Part shown: positions 45,267-53,870 of the stretch, in pieces | Position numbering within the stretch: position 1 is the first letter of the stretch | How the letters are laid out: each line of letters begins with the position of its first letter | Source of the DNA: Paucihalobacter sp036825875 | GTDB lineage: Bacteria > Bacteroidota > Bacteroidia > Flavobacteriales > Flavobacteriaceae | Reading direction: 5' to 3' | NCBI RefSeq assembly: GCF_036825875.1 | Contig: NZ_DAISXK010000008.1 | Coordinates: 31,276 to 95,275 of the forward strand | Length of the DNA stretch: 64,000 bases | Notes under the pieces: generated by a model | Told to the model about the DNA's origin: nothing | The model's database searches: none | Seen by the model: the letters and a program-made list of their open reading frames with translations, nothing else | Translations under genes and position numbers: made by a program

Positions 45267-45291
45267 TATTTAACTATTTCGTTTGCTTGTT

Positions 45292-45299
45292 TACCTTTG
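45292..45299 (+). promoter_or_regulatory. Candidate -7 element of the HAD phosphatase gene
   Basis: TACCTTTG fits TAnnTTTG, 18 bases upstream of the ATG at 45318. A TTG codon at 45297 lies inside the box, so the start was set at 45318. No clear -33 box. Confidence 0.4.
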
Positions 45300-45317
45300 T
45301 CTAAACTAAAAAACACT

Positions 45318-45974
45318 ATGTTAAAAGCAGTTTTATTTGATATGGATGGCGTAATAGTTGACACGGAACCCTTACACCACAAGGCATATTACACCATGTT
45401 TCAGGAATTCGATTTGGATGTTAGTGACGAACTTTACCAATCGTTCACTGGACAATCTACTAAAAACATTTGCAAAAGAATATGCAAACATTTTGACTTA
45501 ACCGAAAATCCGCTAAAACTAGAATTAAGTAAGCGACACCATTTTAATGATTTATTTGATACGGACGAGAGTTTACAATTACTAGACGGTGTTTTAGACC
45601 TGATCAAAGACTATCATAGTAACGATGTGACTTTGGTGCTCGCATCATCGGCCTCAATGGGTACTATTGAGCGTGTGTTTAATCGTTTTGATTTAAATCA
45701 GTATTTCGTTGCCAAATTAAGTGGTGCCGATTTAAAAGATTCGAAGCCACATCCTGAAATATTTCTTAAAGCAGCTCAAGCTTCGGGCAACATCCCTAAT
45801 CATTGTATGGTAATTGAAGATTCTACTAATGGAATTCAAGCAGCGAAATCAGCGGGTATATTTTGTATTGGTTATGATAGCCACCATTCAAAAAATCAGG
45901 ACTATTCAAAAGCCGATTTGGTAGTTAACAATTTTCAGGAAATAAAATTTGATGCTGTAAAGAATTTAGTTTAG
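45318..45974 (+). CDS. HAD phosphatase, beta-phosphoglucomutase-like
   Basis: 218 residues. Motif I LFDMDGVIVDTEPLHH, cap domain with SFTGQSTKNICKRI, motif II LASSAS, Lys motif around KPHPEIFLKAA, and motif IV VIEDSTNGIQAAKSAG. This is the beta-phosphoglucomutase/YcjU-like subfamily (subfamily IA). Substrate unknown. Convergent with the usp gene at 45983 (8-base gap). Confidence 0.88.
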   Translation: MLKAVLFDMDGVIVDTEPLHHKAYYTMFQEFDLDVSDELYQSFTGQSTKNICKRICKHFDLTENPLKLELSKRHHFNDLFDTDESLQLLDGVLDLIKDYHSNDVTLVLASSASMGTIERVFNRFDLNQYFVAKLSGADLKDSKPHPEIFLKAAQASGNIPNHCMVIEDSTNGIQAAKSAGIFCIGYDSHHSKNQDYSKADLVVNNFQEIKFDAVKNLV

Positions 45975-45982
45975 TAAACCAG

Positions 45983-46825
45983 CTATTCGTGTATTACTAA
46001 AAACGGAATATCCGTATGGTAACTAATAGTTTCTACTTTTGGTCTAAATAAAATGCGTTGAAAATAGTTCTGGTTTTTGGCTACCATGATTATCATGTCA
46101 ATAGCTCTACTGTCAGTAAAACACTGCACGGCTTCTTCTATGTGATCGCTTTTTAAGAAATGAAACGAGTGTTCGAAATCTTTAAAGTAATTGGCTAAGA
46201 TCACTTTGTTATGCTCTTGATTATCATTGAGTACAGGATCTTTTTTCTTGCTTATATGTAAGAATCTAATTGCTGCATTTTTACTTAAAATCACTTCACT
46301 TAAGCCGCCAAGCGTTTGCGATGGATGTTCCATAGAAAAATCAGTTGGAAAAGCAATTTCTTTTGGTGGTACATATTTGGCATTTTCTGGTACTGCCAAA
46401 GTTGTGCATTTAACTTTAGTGATGACATCGGCGGTATTGCTTCCAACGATAAGCTTTTTTAAACCTTCAGCTCCTTTTGTTCCCATCACAATTACATCGA
46501 CATTTAAATCGGTAACGTGTTGTCTTATGGAATCAATAAATAAATTATGATCGGTAAGTGTAAAAAATTGATGCTTTTTGTTGAGTGGTAAACTGTGTAT
46601 TTTAGAAATAATACTCTTAAGTTTTACTTCCGCTGGTTTAACAAACGTTTCTTCAATTATATTTTGATCAATTATATAAGGTTTATCTATGGCTACAAGA
46701 TTACTTAATTTATTAACATGTAGAATGTAAAACATACAAGACGACTCTTTAAAAAAATCGATTGCGTATTTAATAGCATTCCATGAATTATCAGAAAAAT
46801 CTGTAGGAAGTAAAATTGTCTTCAT
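45983..46825 (-). CDS. Universal stress protein, two Usp domains
   Basis: 280 residues, two tandem UspA domains (about 1-145 and 150-280). Domain 1 starts MKTILLPTDFSDNSWNAIKYA and keeps the ATP-binding pattern G-2x-G-9x-G(S): GTKGAEGLKKLIVGSNT. Domain 2 is more divergent (ISYHTDIPFLVIHE end). Four such genes occur within 8 kb. It follows the response regulator gene (74 bases) and has an FNR-like palindrome 51 bases upstream of its start, so it is a likely target of that regulator. Confidence 0.9.
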   Translation of the reverse strand: MKTILLPTDFSDNSWNAIKYAIDFFKESSCMFYILHVNKLSNLVAIDKPYIIDQNIIEETFVKPAEVKLKSIISKIHSLPLNKKHQFFTLTDHNLFIDSIRQHVTDLNVDVIVMGTKGAEGLKKLIVGSNTADVITKVKCTTLAVPENAKYVPPKEIAFPTDFSMEHPSQTLGGLSEVILSKNAAIRFLHISKKKDPVLNDNQEHNKVILANYFKDFEHSFHFLKSDHIEEAVQCFTDSRAIDMIIMVAKNQNYFQRILFRPKVETISYHTDIPFLVIHE

Positions 46826-46875
46826 TTATATCTCTGTTACGCAACAAAAATATACAGGAAGTTTACCTTAAAAAA

Positions 46876-46887
46876 TGATAAATATCA
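46876..46887. promoter_or_regulatory. FNR/FixK-like palindrome upstream of usp
   Basis: TGAT-AAAT-ATCA, a perfect half-site palindrome matching the core of TTGAT-N4-ATCAA. It lies in the 74-base gap between the response regulator stop and the usp start, about 51 bases from the ATG, where an activator would bind. Confidence 0.65.
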
Positions 46888-46899
46888 GCTACTTAAAAA

Positions 46900-47952
46900 T
46901 TACTCTATATTTTGAAGTCTTTCTAAATCAAGTATTTTTATATTTCTACCATCAATTTCAATAATACCTTCTTTTTTAAAACTCGAAATAGTTCTTATTA
47001 AAGTCTCGGTAGCGATTCCAGCAACACTGGCCAAATCGTTACGTGAAATCTTAATGGGTTCATTTGGTTTTTTGTTGAGTTTATCAGCAAATTTCAAAAT
47101 GGTAGTAGCTGTTTTCTTCGTAACTGAACTGTAAGCCATTTCAAGAAGTTGTTCCTTAGCACCAGATAAATCGCTGGCCAACAGGTCTAAAAAATCCATT
47201 ACCACATGATGATTGTCATTGAGTAAAGAAATGAGTTCTTGTTTTGAAACTCCAACTAATTCGGTATCTTCAATGGCTGTTGCAAAATTTTGATAGGGTT
47301 CATTAGTGTTAAAAGTGGTATATCCGAATAAATCATCTTCTTTATGGATTGAGGTAATCAACTCTTTACCATTTTCATCTAAACTATGTGCTTTTACTAC
47401 ACCTTTTCTTATAAGATAGACATAATTTGAATTTTGACCTTCTTCAAAAATTAAGTCACCTTTTTTATAGTTGGAAATTTCCCCATTATCATCAAAAAAA
47501 TTCTTTAAATCTTCTAGGTTTCTTAATCCATCATGTTGATTAGTTGACTTTGAAGCAGCGTTGTTTTGGGTATCTTTAAGAATCGCAATCTTAGCCAATC
47601 TACTTTCGATGGCGCTAATCAATTCGTCTTCTGTAAATGGTTTTGTAATATAATCGTCCGCACCTAAATTCATGCCTTTTCTAATATCTTGGCGCTCCGT
47701 TTTGGCCGATAAAAAAATAAATGGAATGTGTTTGGTGCTATCATTTTTTGATAAACTCTCAATCACACCGTAGCCGTCTAATTCGGGCATCATGATGTCA
47801 CAAACAATTAAATCTGGTTTGATGTCAATAGCGCGCTCTACTCCTATTTTCCCGTTAGACGCAGCGGTAACTATGTATCCAGAAAGTTCAATAAGCTCTT
47901 GGGTGTTTTCTCTGAGAACTGGATCGTCTTCTATTAAAAGTATGGTTTTCAA
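46900..47952 (-). CDS. Response regulator: receiver fused to a CRP/FNR-type transcription factor
   Basis: 350 residues. Receiver domain (about 1-122): acidic IEDDP, phosphoacceptor Asp52 in LIVCDIMMPELDG, Thr/Ser in FLSAKT, Lys104 in ITKPF. Linker (125-150). Cyclic-nucleotide-binding-like jellyroll (about 155-245, with KKGDLIFEEGQNSNYVYLIRKG). HTH_Crp domain (about 280-345) with recognition helix ATETLIRTISSFKKEG: Glu316 and Arg320 align with CRP Glu181/Arg185 and FNR Glu209/Arg213, the residues that read the TGA half-site. No Fe-S cysteine pattern of FNR is seen, so signalling must come by phosphorylation or ligand. It is encoded 48 bases after the histidine kinase stop; they are an obvious pair. 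The FNR-like boxes nearby fit its predicted specificity. Confidence 0.9.
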   Translation of the reverse strand: MKTILLIEDDPVLRENTQELIELSGYIVTAASNGKIGVERAIDIKPDLIVCDIMMPELDGYGVIESLSKNDSTKHIPFIFLSAKTERQDIRKGMNLGADDYITKPFTEDELISAIESRLAKIAILKDTQNNAASKSTNQHDGLRNLEDLKNFFDDNGEISNYKKGDLIFEEGQNSNYVYLIRKGVVKAHSLDENGKELITSIHKEDDLFGYTTFNTNEPYQNFATAIEDTELVGVSKQELISLLNDNHHVVMDFLDLLASDLSGAKEQLLEMAYSSVTKKTATTILKFADKLNKKPNEPIKISRNDLASVAGIATETLIRTISSFKKEGIIEIDGRNIKILDLERLQNIE

Positions 47953-48000
47953 ATGTATGATTTTAAGATTTAAATTGAAACGGTGCCTTACAAAGTTAAA

Positions 48001-49245
48001 TTAATTTTTGAATACATTTGGAACAGTAAAGGTAAATGTAGACCCAATCTGTTCTGCACTCTGAAAAGAAATACTACCACCAAGATTTTCAATATGACTT
48101 TTTACAATATTTAATCCAATTCCAGTACCTTGAACATTTAACGCATTTTCAGCTCTAAAATATCTATTGAAAATATTTTTTTGCTCCTTTTCGGGGATAC
48201 CGATACCGCGGTCTATAATGGTAAAACTAGTGTTTTCATTATCTTGTTTTATTACGATGTTGATATCAGTATTTTCTTTAGAATATTTAATAGCATTGTT
48301 TAATAAATTAGACAAGGCTAATTCAATAGTTTTTTCATCTTGGTATAGCGATAAATCTTCGATATCTTCGGGATAAATGATTACCTGACCTTCTTTTAAA
48401 AGCATGTTGGCATTATAGACAACTTCGTTGACAACTTTACTGACGATAAATTCGCTGCATTTGTATTGTATATTTCCAGTTTCAAATTTTTCAATAGACA
48501 AAAAATCATTGAGAATATTGTTTAAGTAATGCACTTTATTAGTTATGGTTTTTAAATGCTTATCTCTGTTTGATTGCTGCTCGGTTAGTTGGTATTTTGC
48601 CAGTAACATGGTGCTGGTTAAAATACCGCTCAAGGGGGTTTTAAACTCATGCGAAACTAAGGATAAAAAGCGTGTTTTGAGCTCGTTTAATTCCTTTTCT
48701 TTTTTGAGCGCTACTTTGGTTTTTTGTTCGGCTTTAATTCGTTTCAGATTTTCTGCCTCCAAGGCTGTGTTTAGTTCTTTTAAAGCATTAACCGACTCGC
48801 TTAACTCCGACGTTCTCGCTTTCACCTTTTCTTCCAAATGAGCATTTAATTCAAGAATTTTTTCTTCTTGTTCTTTTCTTAAACTTATATCAATTACAAT
48901 GGCCATTACGTAACGTTCGTTTTCAAATTCAAACGGATTTAACCCCGCCTCAACAGGAAATTTGCCGCCGTCTTTATGTTGCCCGTAGATATCTCTACCA
49001 ATACCCATACGACGCTTTTCGTTTTTTTCCATAAACCCAGAAACGTGCGCGCTGTGCGAGTGATGATAATTTTGAGGAATTAGAATTGATAAATCCTTAT
49101 TGATTAATTCACCTTGATTATAACCAAACATTACATCAGCCGACTTATTGGTAGCAATAATTACCTGACTAGAATTCACAACTACTACACCTTCTGAAAC
49201 AGCTTCGAATAGCATTTGGAATATGGGCTCGTTGTTTTGTAACAT
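48001..49245 (-). CDS. PAS-domain sensor histidine kinase, FixL-like
   Basis: 414 residues, soluble, without membrane segments. PAS domain (about 10-122), coiled coil (125-190), HisKA with SLVSHEFKTPLSG (His199), HATPase with NLLNNAIKYSKEN, DRGIGIPEKEQ and GTGIGLNIVKSHI. In the PAS domain ILIPQNYHHSHSAHVSGF and KRRMGIGRDIYGQHKDGGKFPV align with the FixL heme PAS: His64 matches the proximal heme His and Arg84 (20 residues later) the distal Arg. Heme binding and oxygen sensing are therefore possible but not proven, because such motifs also occur in non-heme PAS domains. It is upstream of and probably co-transcribed with the response regulator. Confidence 0.9.
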   Translation of the reverse strand: MLQNNEPIFQMLFEAVSEGVVVVNSSQVIIATNKSADVMFGYNQGELINKDLSILIPQNYHHSHSAHVSGFMEKNEKRRMGIGRDIYGQHKDGGKFPVEAGLNPFEFENERYVMAIVIDISLRKEQEEKILELNAHLEEKVKARTSELSESVNALKELNTALEAENLKRIKAEQKTKVALKKEKELNELKTRFLSLVSHEFKTPLSGILTSTMLLAKYQLTEQQSNRDKHLKTITNKVHYLNNILNDFLSIEKFETGNIQYKCSEFIVSKVVNEVVYNANMLLKEGQVIIYPEDIEDLSLYQDEKTIELALSNLLNNAIKYSKENTDINIVIKQDNENTSFTIIDRGIGIPEKEQKNIFNRYFRAENALNVQGTGIGLNIVKSHIENLGGSISFQSAEQIGSTFTFTVPNVFKN

Positions 49246-49304
49246 GGATATTTAATAAAATTTATGAAACGTAAATTTAGAGAATTTATAACGGATTACA
49301 CTAT

Positions 49305-49318
49305 TAACCTAGTGGTTA
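49305..49318. repeat. Inverted repeat upstream of the histidine kinase
   Basis: TAACC and GGTTA arms around TAGT, in the 124-base region between the kinase start (49245) and the patatin stop (49370). It is 60 bases before the start codon and could be an operator; chance is possible. Confidence 0.35.
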
Positions 49319-49369
49319 TTCCATAGAGGCTTAACTAACTGTTTTACAGAAAACAATGCTGAACAAAAG

Positions 49370-50140
49370 TTAGGATTTTAATTCCGAGATTACCTCCTCT
49401 GTTAGAAGTTCTATTGCCTTATTATATCCGTGATTAAATATTTCATCTACTTTACTACTGTCGAAAATTCCGTAGTTATTTAGTTGATCTGGACATACAA
49501 CGAGATTAAAAAACTTAAACTTAAGAAAATCCTCTTTTGCAGATTTAATGCGGTAAGCACGTTCTAAAATACTGTAAGAATGTTTTAAATCTTTAATACC
49601 CATTTCAGTAAATGGATTAACGTACACACCAATTAATTTATCGCATTTATGCTTTATAGCATCAACAGGAAAGTTATCTAAAACACCGCCATCAACATAG
49701 TGTTTGCTATTAATTTCAACGGGGGTATAAACACCTGGAAATGCTGCCGAAGCCAGAATTGGCTTTATTAACTGTCCTTTGCTGAACGTTTTATTGTTTC
49801 CGTTAATAATATTGGTGGCATTAATAAAAAGCGGAATTTTAAGTTGTTCAAAATCATCATCTGTAAAAACAGTTTTTAAAACGTCATAATATTTGTCGAT
49901 ATCTATAAACCCAGGCTTACCAAAAGCGAACTTTTTGTAATCCATCACGTTTACCGATTTGAAAAATTTAAACATCTCATCCCATTGTAAGCCTTTGGCA
50001 AACAATGCACCAACTATGGCGCCAGCACTCACACCAGAAACATGGCTTATGCGTATGTTGTTTTCTTGAAGGGCTTTAATGACGCCTACATGAGCAGCGC
50101 CACGCATGCCACCACCCGATAATACCAATCCTATACTCAT
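49370..50140 (-). CDS. Patatin-like phospholipase
   Basis: 256 residues of the patatin family. Oxyanion loop LSGGGMRGAAHVG (about 7-19), nucleophile elbow GVSAGAIVG (about 38-46) and the DGG motif (YVDGGVLDNFP, about 148-158). A Ser/Asp dyad lipid acyl hydrolase, cytoplasmic by lack of signal peptide. It lies upstream of the sensor kinase gene on the same strand and has no matching palindrome nearby. Confidence 0.9.
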   Translation of the reverse strand: MSIGLVLSGGGMRGAAHVGVIKALQENNIRISHVSGVSAGAIVGALFAKGLQWDEMFKFFKSVNVMDYKKFAFGKPGFIDIDKYYDVLKTVFTDDDFEQLKIPLFINATNIINGNNKTFSKGQLIKPILASAAFPGVYTPVEINSKHYVDGGVLDNFPVDAIKHKCDKLIGVYVNPFTEMGIKDLKHSYSILERAYRIKSAKEDFLKFKFFNLVVCPDQLNNYGIFDSSKVDEIFNHGYNKAIELLTEEVISELKS

Positions 50141-50229
50141 GATGATTTGATGAAAATTAGGTTATAGAAATACTATACGTGGTAAAATTACTAATGTTAT
50201 TTTAAAGCGCAAATAAAACGTTTTAGCTT

Positions 50230-50628
50230 TTAATGCTCTTTAAATAAAACGCTTAATTTGGCTAATAGCATTAACTCCGATTTGTTTTTTCCTGAAAAAC
50301 TATTGGCTATTGCTTCGGCCGTATCTAAAATTAATTTTTTTACGGGTGCTGTAAATACACTGTTGTGTGTTTTGTAATAGTCTTCAAACTTGTTGTAACA
50401 CGCTTTAGCCGCTTGCTCATTATCATTTAACCAATCAAAAACTATTTCTATTTGATGAGCTGCATCACTTCCGTATATATCATTGGTTTCGTCTAAAGGC
50501 AACCAATGTTGCTTTACCAATTTCTTTAAAGTCTCAACTTCTGCCTCTGCGACGTTTTTATCAACAGCTGCAACGGCATAAAAAAGATAACCAATCTGTT
50601 TATAAGTATTTGTATGTAAAGGTTTCAT
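50230..50628 (-). CDS. TerB-like small helical protein
   Basis: 132 residues, all helical. The N-terminal helix (YKQIGYLFYAVAAVDKNVAEAEVETLKKL) has the TerB-like pattern of a hydrophobic helix followed by acidic residues. A second TerB-like domain protein in the window (see 6479-6799). Function unknown. Divergent from the membrane protein gene at 50822, with an FNR-like palindrome between them. Confidence 0.7.
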   Translation of the reverse strand: MKPLHTNTYKQIGYLFYAVAAVDKNVAEAEVETLKKLVKQHWLPLDETNDIYGSDAAHQIEIVFDWLNDNEQAAKACYNKFEDYYKTHNSVFTAPVKKLILDTAEAIANSFSGKNKSELMLLAKLSVLFKEH

Positions 50629-50709
50629 ATCATTAATATTTTTGAGTTAAACTTCATTTGCAACCATATTAAAACCTTTTAAAAGTAAAAAATTTCTATT
50701 TAAATTAAA

Positions 50710-50721
50710 TGACAAATATCA
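50710..50721. promoter_or_regulatory. FNR/FixK-like palindrome upstream of the usp operon
   Basis: TGAC-AAAT-ATCA, one mismatch from the perfect palindrome and sharing AAAT with the box at 46876. It lies between divergent genes, 101 bases from the plus-strand ATG at 50822 and 82 from the minus-strand start at 50628. Confidence 0.6.
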
Positions 50722-50821
50722 GTCTGCAATTATTGAAACATGAGCAAGGTCATAGTAGTTTTAAAGGTTTATCCGTAACTTCATACCTGAATTAAGCAAA
50801 ATAACCACTAAATCAAACATC

Positions 50822-51208
50822 ATGGAAACTTTGTTAATACTTACGAAATTTTGGGGTTGGTATCTTCTTATTTTCTTCGCGCTTTTAAGTTTAAAACCCT
50901 TGCGCATCAAACAAATATTTCAAGATTTAAAGGATGAGAAATTCCGATTTACAGTCTCATTTCTTGCGATTATTATTGGTCTTATCAATATTTTATTATA
51001 CAATATCTGGGAGCCTAGTTGGTCGTTTTTAATAACCGCTTTCGGATGGATCGCACTATTTATTGGTTTAGCGTTGTTCATAATACCACAATCCACCGTA
51101 AAACTATTAATAAAACTAAACGTAAAGTTTGTTCAAGTCGTTTACACACTTTTATTTTTAATCGGAATTTATCTGTTGAATATGGCCTATCAAGTAGTCC
51201 CATATTAA
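50822..51208 (+). CDS. Small four-helix membrane protein
   Basis: 128 residues with four hydrophobic helices (about 5-24, 43-60, 68-88 and 104-122). I do not recognise a characterised family. It starts the plus-strand stress operon, 52 bases upstream of the first usp gene, and lies under the palindrome at 50710-50721. Confidence 0.8.
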   Translation: METLLILTKFWGWYLLIFFALLSLKPLRIKQIFQDLKDEKFRFTVSFLAIIIGLINILLYNIWEPSWSFLITAFGWIALFIGLALFIIPQSTVKLLIKLNVKFVQVVYTLLFLIGIYLLNMAYQVVPY

Positions 51209-51259
51209 TAAATAAATTATAGAACAATTAAAGTTTACATCGTATCAAAATATAGAATC

Positions 51260-52108
51260 ATGAGAAAAATATTAATTCCTACCGACTTTTCTAAACCAGC
51301 TTTCAATGCGATTAAATACGCCCTTGAACTTTTTAAATACGATAAAAGCGAAGTCTATTTTATAAATGCTTTTGAGGAAGATATCTACAAAGATAAGGAG
51401 CTGCTAAAAAGTGATAGTTTGTCTAATGTATTAGAAATGATGCGTCAAAAATCAAGCGAAAAATTAAGCGCTTTAATTGAAGAAGTTAAGTACATTTGGC
51501 CAAACCCACGCCATACCTACCACCAGGTTGCAAGTCAACACGGACTTATAGACGGCATTGATATTTTAGTTGATACAGTCAATATCGATATCATCGTAAT
51601 GGGTACCAAAGGTGTCACCGACAAAAAATCAACGTTATTTGGCAGCAATACCATTCAAGTTTTGCGTTATGTTGCTAGTCCAGTGTTGGCTATTCCAGCC
51701 AATTATGATTACACCCAACCAAAGAAAATTGTATTTGCAACCAACTATCTCATTCCTTATAAACGACGAGAATTAAAACTTTTATGCGAAATGGCTGCAC
51801 CATACCGAGCTGAAGTTGATATGATTTATGTATCAAAATCCAAACAGCTTTCTGTAAGACAGGAAGTGAACCGACAATTTATTGAAGACACCTTGAGTAA
51901 AAATGAAACAAAATTTGTTCATGTTCTTCACAAAAGTGTGGTTGAAGGTATCAACGATTATTGTTCACAACACAAGGCCGATATGCTGGTTATGGTAAAC
52001 AGCCGGCATAGCTTTTTAGAAGATATCTTATACGCTTCTACCATTGATGCGGTAGCACTCGATATGCAAATTCCATTTTTGGCCATGCAAAACATGCGCC
52101 GAGATTAA
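51260..52108 (+). CDS. Universal stress protein, two Usp domains
   Basis: 282 residues in the same two-domain layout as its three relatives in this window; the domain-1 nucleotide loop GTKGVTDKKSTLFGSNT fits G-2x-G-9x-GS. Domain 2 is diverged. First usp gene of the plus-strand run; 26 bases to the next. Confidence 0.9.
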   Translation: MRKILIPTDFSKPAFNAIKYALELFKYDKSEVYFINAFEEDIYKDKELLKSDSLSNVLEMMRQKSSEKLSALIEEVKYIWPNPRHTYHQVASQHGLIDGIDILVDTVNIDIIVMGTKGVTDKKSTLFGSNTIQVLRYVASPVLAIPANYDYTQPKKIVFATNYLIPYKRRELKLLCEMAAPYRAEVDMIYVSKSKQLSVRQEVNRQFIEDTLSKNETKFVHVLHKSVVEGINDYCSQHKADMLVMVNSRHSFLEDILYASTIDAVALDMQIPFLAMQNMRRD

Positions 52109-52134
52109 AATAAATAATTTTAAATAGAAACACC

Positions 52135-52980
52135 ATGAAACACATACTTTTACCCACCGATTTTTCTGAAAATGCATGGAACGCTATAAGCTATGCCGCT
52201 CAGATTTTTAAAAACGACGTATGTACATTTCACCTGCTACATACCTATACACCCGTGATTTATCAAACTGAATTTGTAATGATGAACACCAGTCAGCTGG
52301 AACTAAGCGACATTATTAGAGAAACTGCCGAAAAAAATCTCGAAAAGGTGAAACAAAAATTGCTCAATACCTTTCCAAACAAAAATCATGAGGTAATAAG
52401 TATTTTGGCATTCAACACCTTAATCAATGAAATTAAAGAACAAGCAGAAAAACTCAAAATCGATTATATAGTAATGGGTACTAAAGGCGCTACTGGAGCT
52501 TCCGAAATTGTATTCGGAACCAACACCGTCCACACGCTTAACAATGCCAAATGCCCTTTAATTGCCGTGCCAGAGAATTTTAAAGCCATTCCTCCTAAAT
52601 CAGTGTTGTTCCCGTCAGATTATGGGGTTGATTTTAAAGACAAACACATCAATCCAATTAAGGATATCGTTAAGGCTAATAAATCAATGCTCAATATTTT
52701 ACACGTATCCTTTGGTTATGAATTGTCTTACAAAAATCTTCAACGCAAAAATGTACTTGAAACAATGCTTAGTGACACCAACTTCAAATTTCACGATCAT
52801 AGCGACGAAAGTCTTGAAAATGCAATAAATATTTTTATTAAAAAGATGGACATCGATTTACTGGTGCTCATTAACAATAAAAAGTCCTTTTTTGAGAATT
52901 TATTCTTTAGACCCTTCGTTAACAAAATCGGACTCCATTTGGAAATTCCGCTGCTGGTGATACCTTCATTTAAAAACTAA
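52135..52980 (+). CDS. Universal stress protein, two Usp domains
   Basis: 281 residues. MKHILLPTDFSENAWNAISYA is close to the start of the gene at 45983, suggesting duplication; ATP loop GTKGATGASEIVFGTNT (GT variant) is intact in domain 1. Domain 2 ends IPLLVIPSFKN. 18 bases to the next usp. Confidence 0.9.
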   Translation: MKHILLPTDFSENAWNAISYAAQIFKNDVCTFHLLHTYTPVIYQTEFVMMNTSQLELSDIIRETAEKNLEKVKQKLLNTFPNKNHEVISILAFNTLINEIKEQAEKLKIDYIVMGTKGATGASEIVFGTNTVHTLNNAKCPLIAVPENFKAIPPKSVLFPSDYGVDFKDKHINPIKDIVKANKSMLNILHVSFGYELSYKNLQRKNVLETMLSDTNFKFHDHSDESLENAINIFIKKMDIDLLVLINNKKSFFENLFFRPFVNKIGLHLEIPLLVIPSFKN

Positions 52981-52998
52981 TCCTTTCAGCTTAAAGTT

Positions 52999-53847
52999 AT
53001 GATTACCAATATTCTCATCCCGACAGATTTTTCCAGAAACGCATGGCAGGCTGTTCAGTATGCTTTGGTATTGTTCAAAAATCACCATTGTAACATACAT
53101 CTAGTTAATGCTTTTGAGTTTTCAGACGGTATGAGTTTTTTTGTCAATCCAGAGCCAGGTGACGAAGAATACGAAACAGCCAAATCTGAGGCGGAGGATA
53201 ATCTAGCAAAGGCTTTAGATATGATGGCTTTAAAACCTGTCAATCAAAAAATGCATAATGTGACTTGTGAAGCTATTTGTGGCGAACCTTTAAAGGTGAT
53301 AAAAGATTACGTAAGCAAACACCCTATCGATCTTTTAATTATGGGCACTCAAGGAACTTCAAATACAAGCGAAGCGGTTTACGGAAGTGTAGCAGTTAAT
53401 GTTATGGAAAAAATGCGCGAATGTCCTGTTATAGTGATACCATTGGCAGCTGAGATTCAACAACCAGCGGAAATCGTATTTCCTTCTAAATTTAAATCGC
53501 AATTTTCTGATGACAATTTGAGTGTTCTTAAGTTTTTGTCGAAAAGATGCAATGCTGAAATCAAAGTACTACATATTTTTAAAGATGGCGATAGTAAACT
53601 TTCAGAAGATCAAATTAAGATTAAAACCAACTTATTAGACTTACTAAACGATTGCAAAATAAGCTATAAACAACTCCACCATCAAGAGGTTTTAAATGGT
53701 ATCAATTGTTTTACTGAAAGTAGGGAAAGTGATATGTTGTGTTTTCTCAATAAAAAACATGCCTTCTTTGGAAGTATTCTAAGTAGACCTTTAGTCAATC
53801 AAATTACATTTTATACACATGTGCCAATTTTAGTGCTGCATGAGTAA
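52999..53847 (+). CDS. Universal stress protein, two Usp domains
   Basis: 282 residues; domain 1 loop GTQGTSNTSEAVYGSVA keeps the G-2x-G-9x-GS pattern. The domain-1 acidic loop (NPEPGDEEYETAKSEAEDN) is distinctive. Third of three consecutive usp genes; the ATP-cone nuclease gene starts 23 bases later. Confidence 0.9.
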   Translation: MITNILIPTDFSRNAWQAVQYALVLFKNHHCNIHLVNAFEFSDGMSFFVNPEPGDEEYETAKSEAEDNLAKALDMMALKPVNQKMHNVTCEAICGEPLKVIKDYVSKHPIDLLIMGTQGTSNTSEAVYGSVAVNVMEKMRECPVIVIPLAAEIQQPAEIVFPSKFKSQFSDDNLSVLKFLSKRCNAEIKVLHIFKDGDSKLSEDQIKIKTNLLDLLNDCKISYKQLHHQEVLNGINCFTESRESDMLCFLNKKHAFFGSILSRPLVNQITFYTHVPILVLHE

Positions 53848-53870
53848 TAATTAGTTTAAAATCAACAACT

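Noticed and set aside
49305..49318. FNR-like box in front of the kinase/regulator genes
   Set aside because: TAACC-TAGT-GGTTA does not fit TGAY-N4-RTCA; it is listed only as an unassigned repeat.
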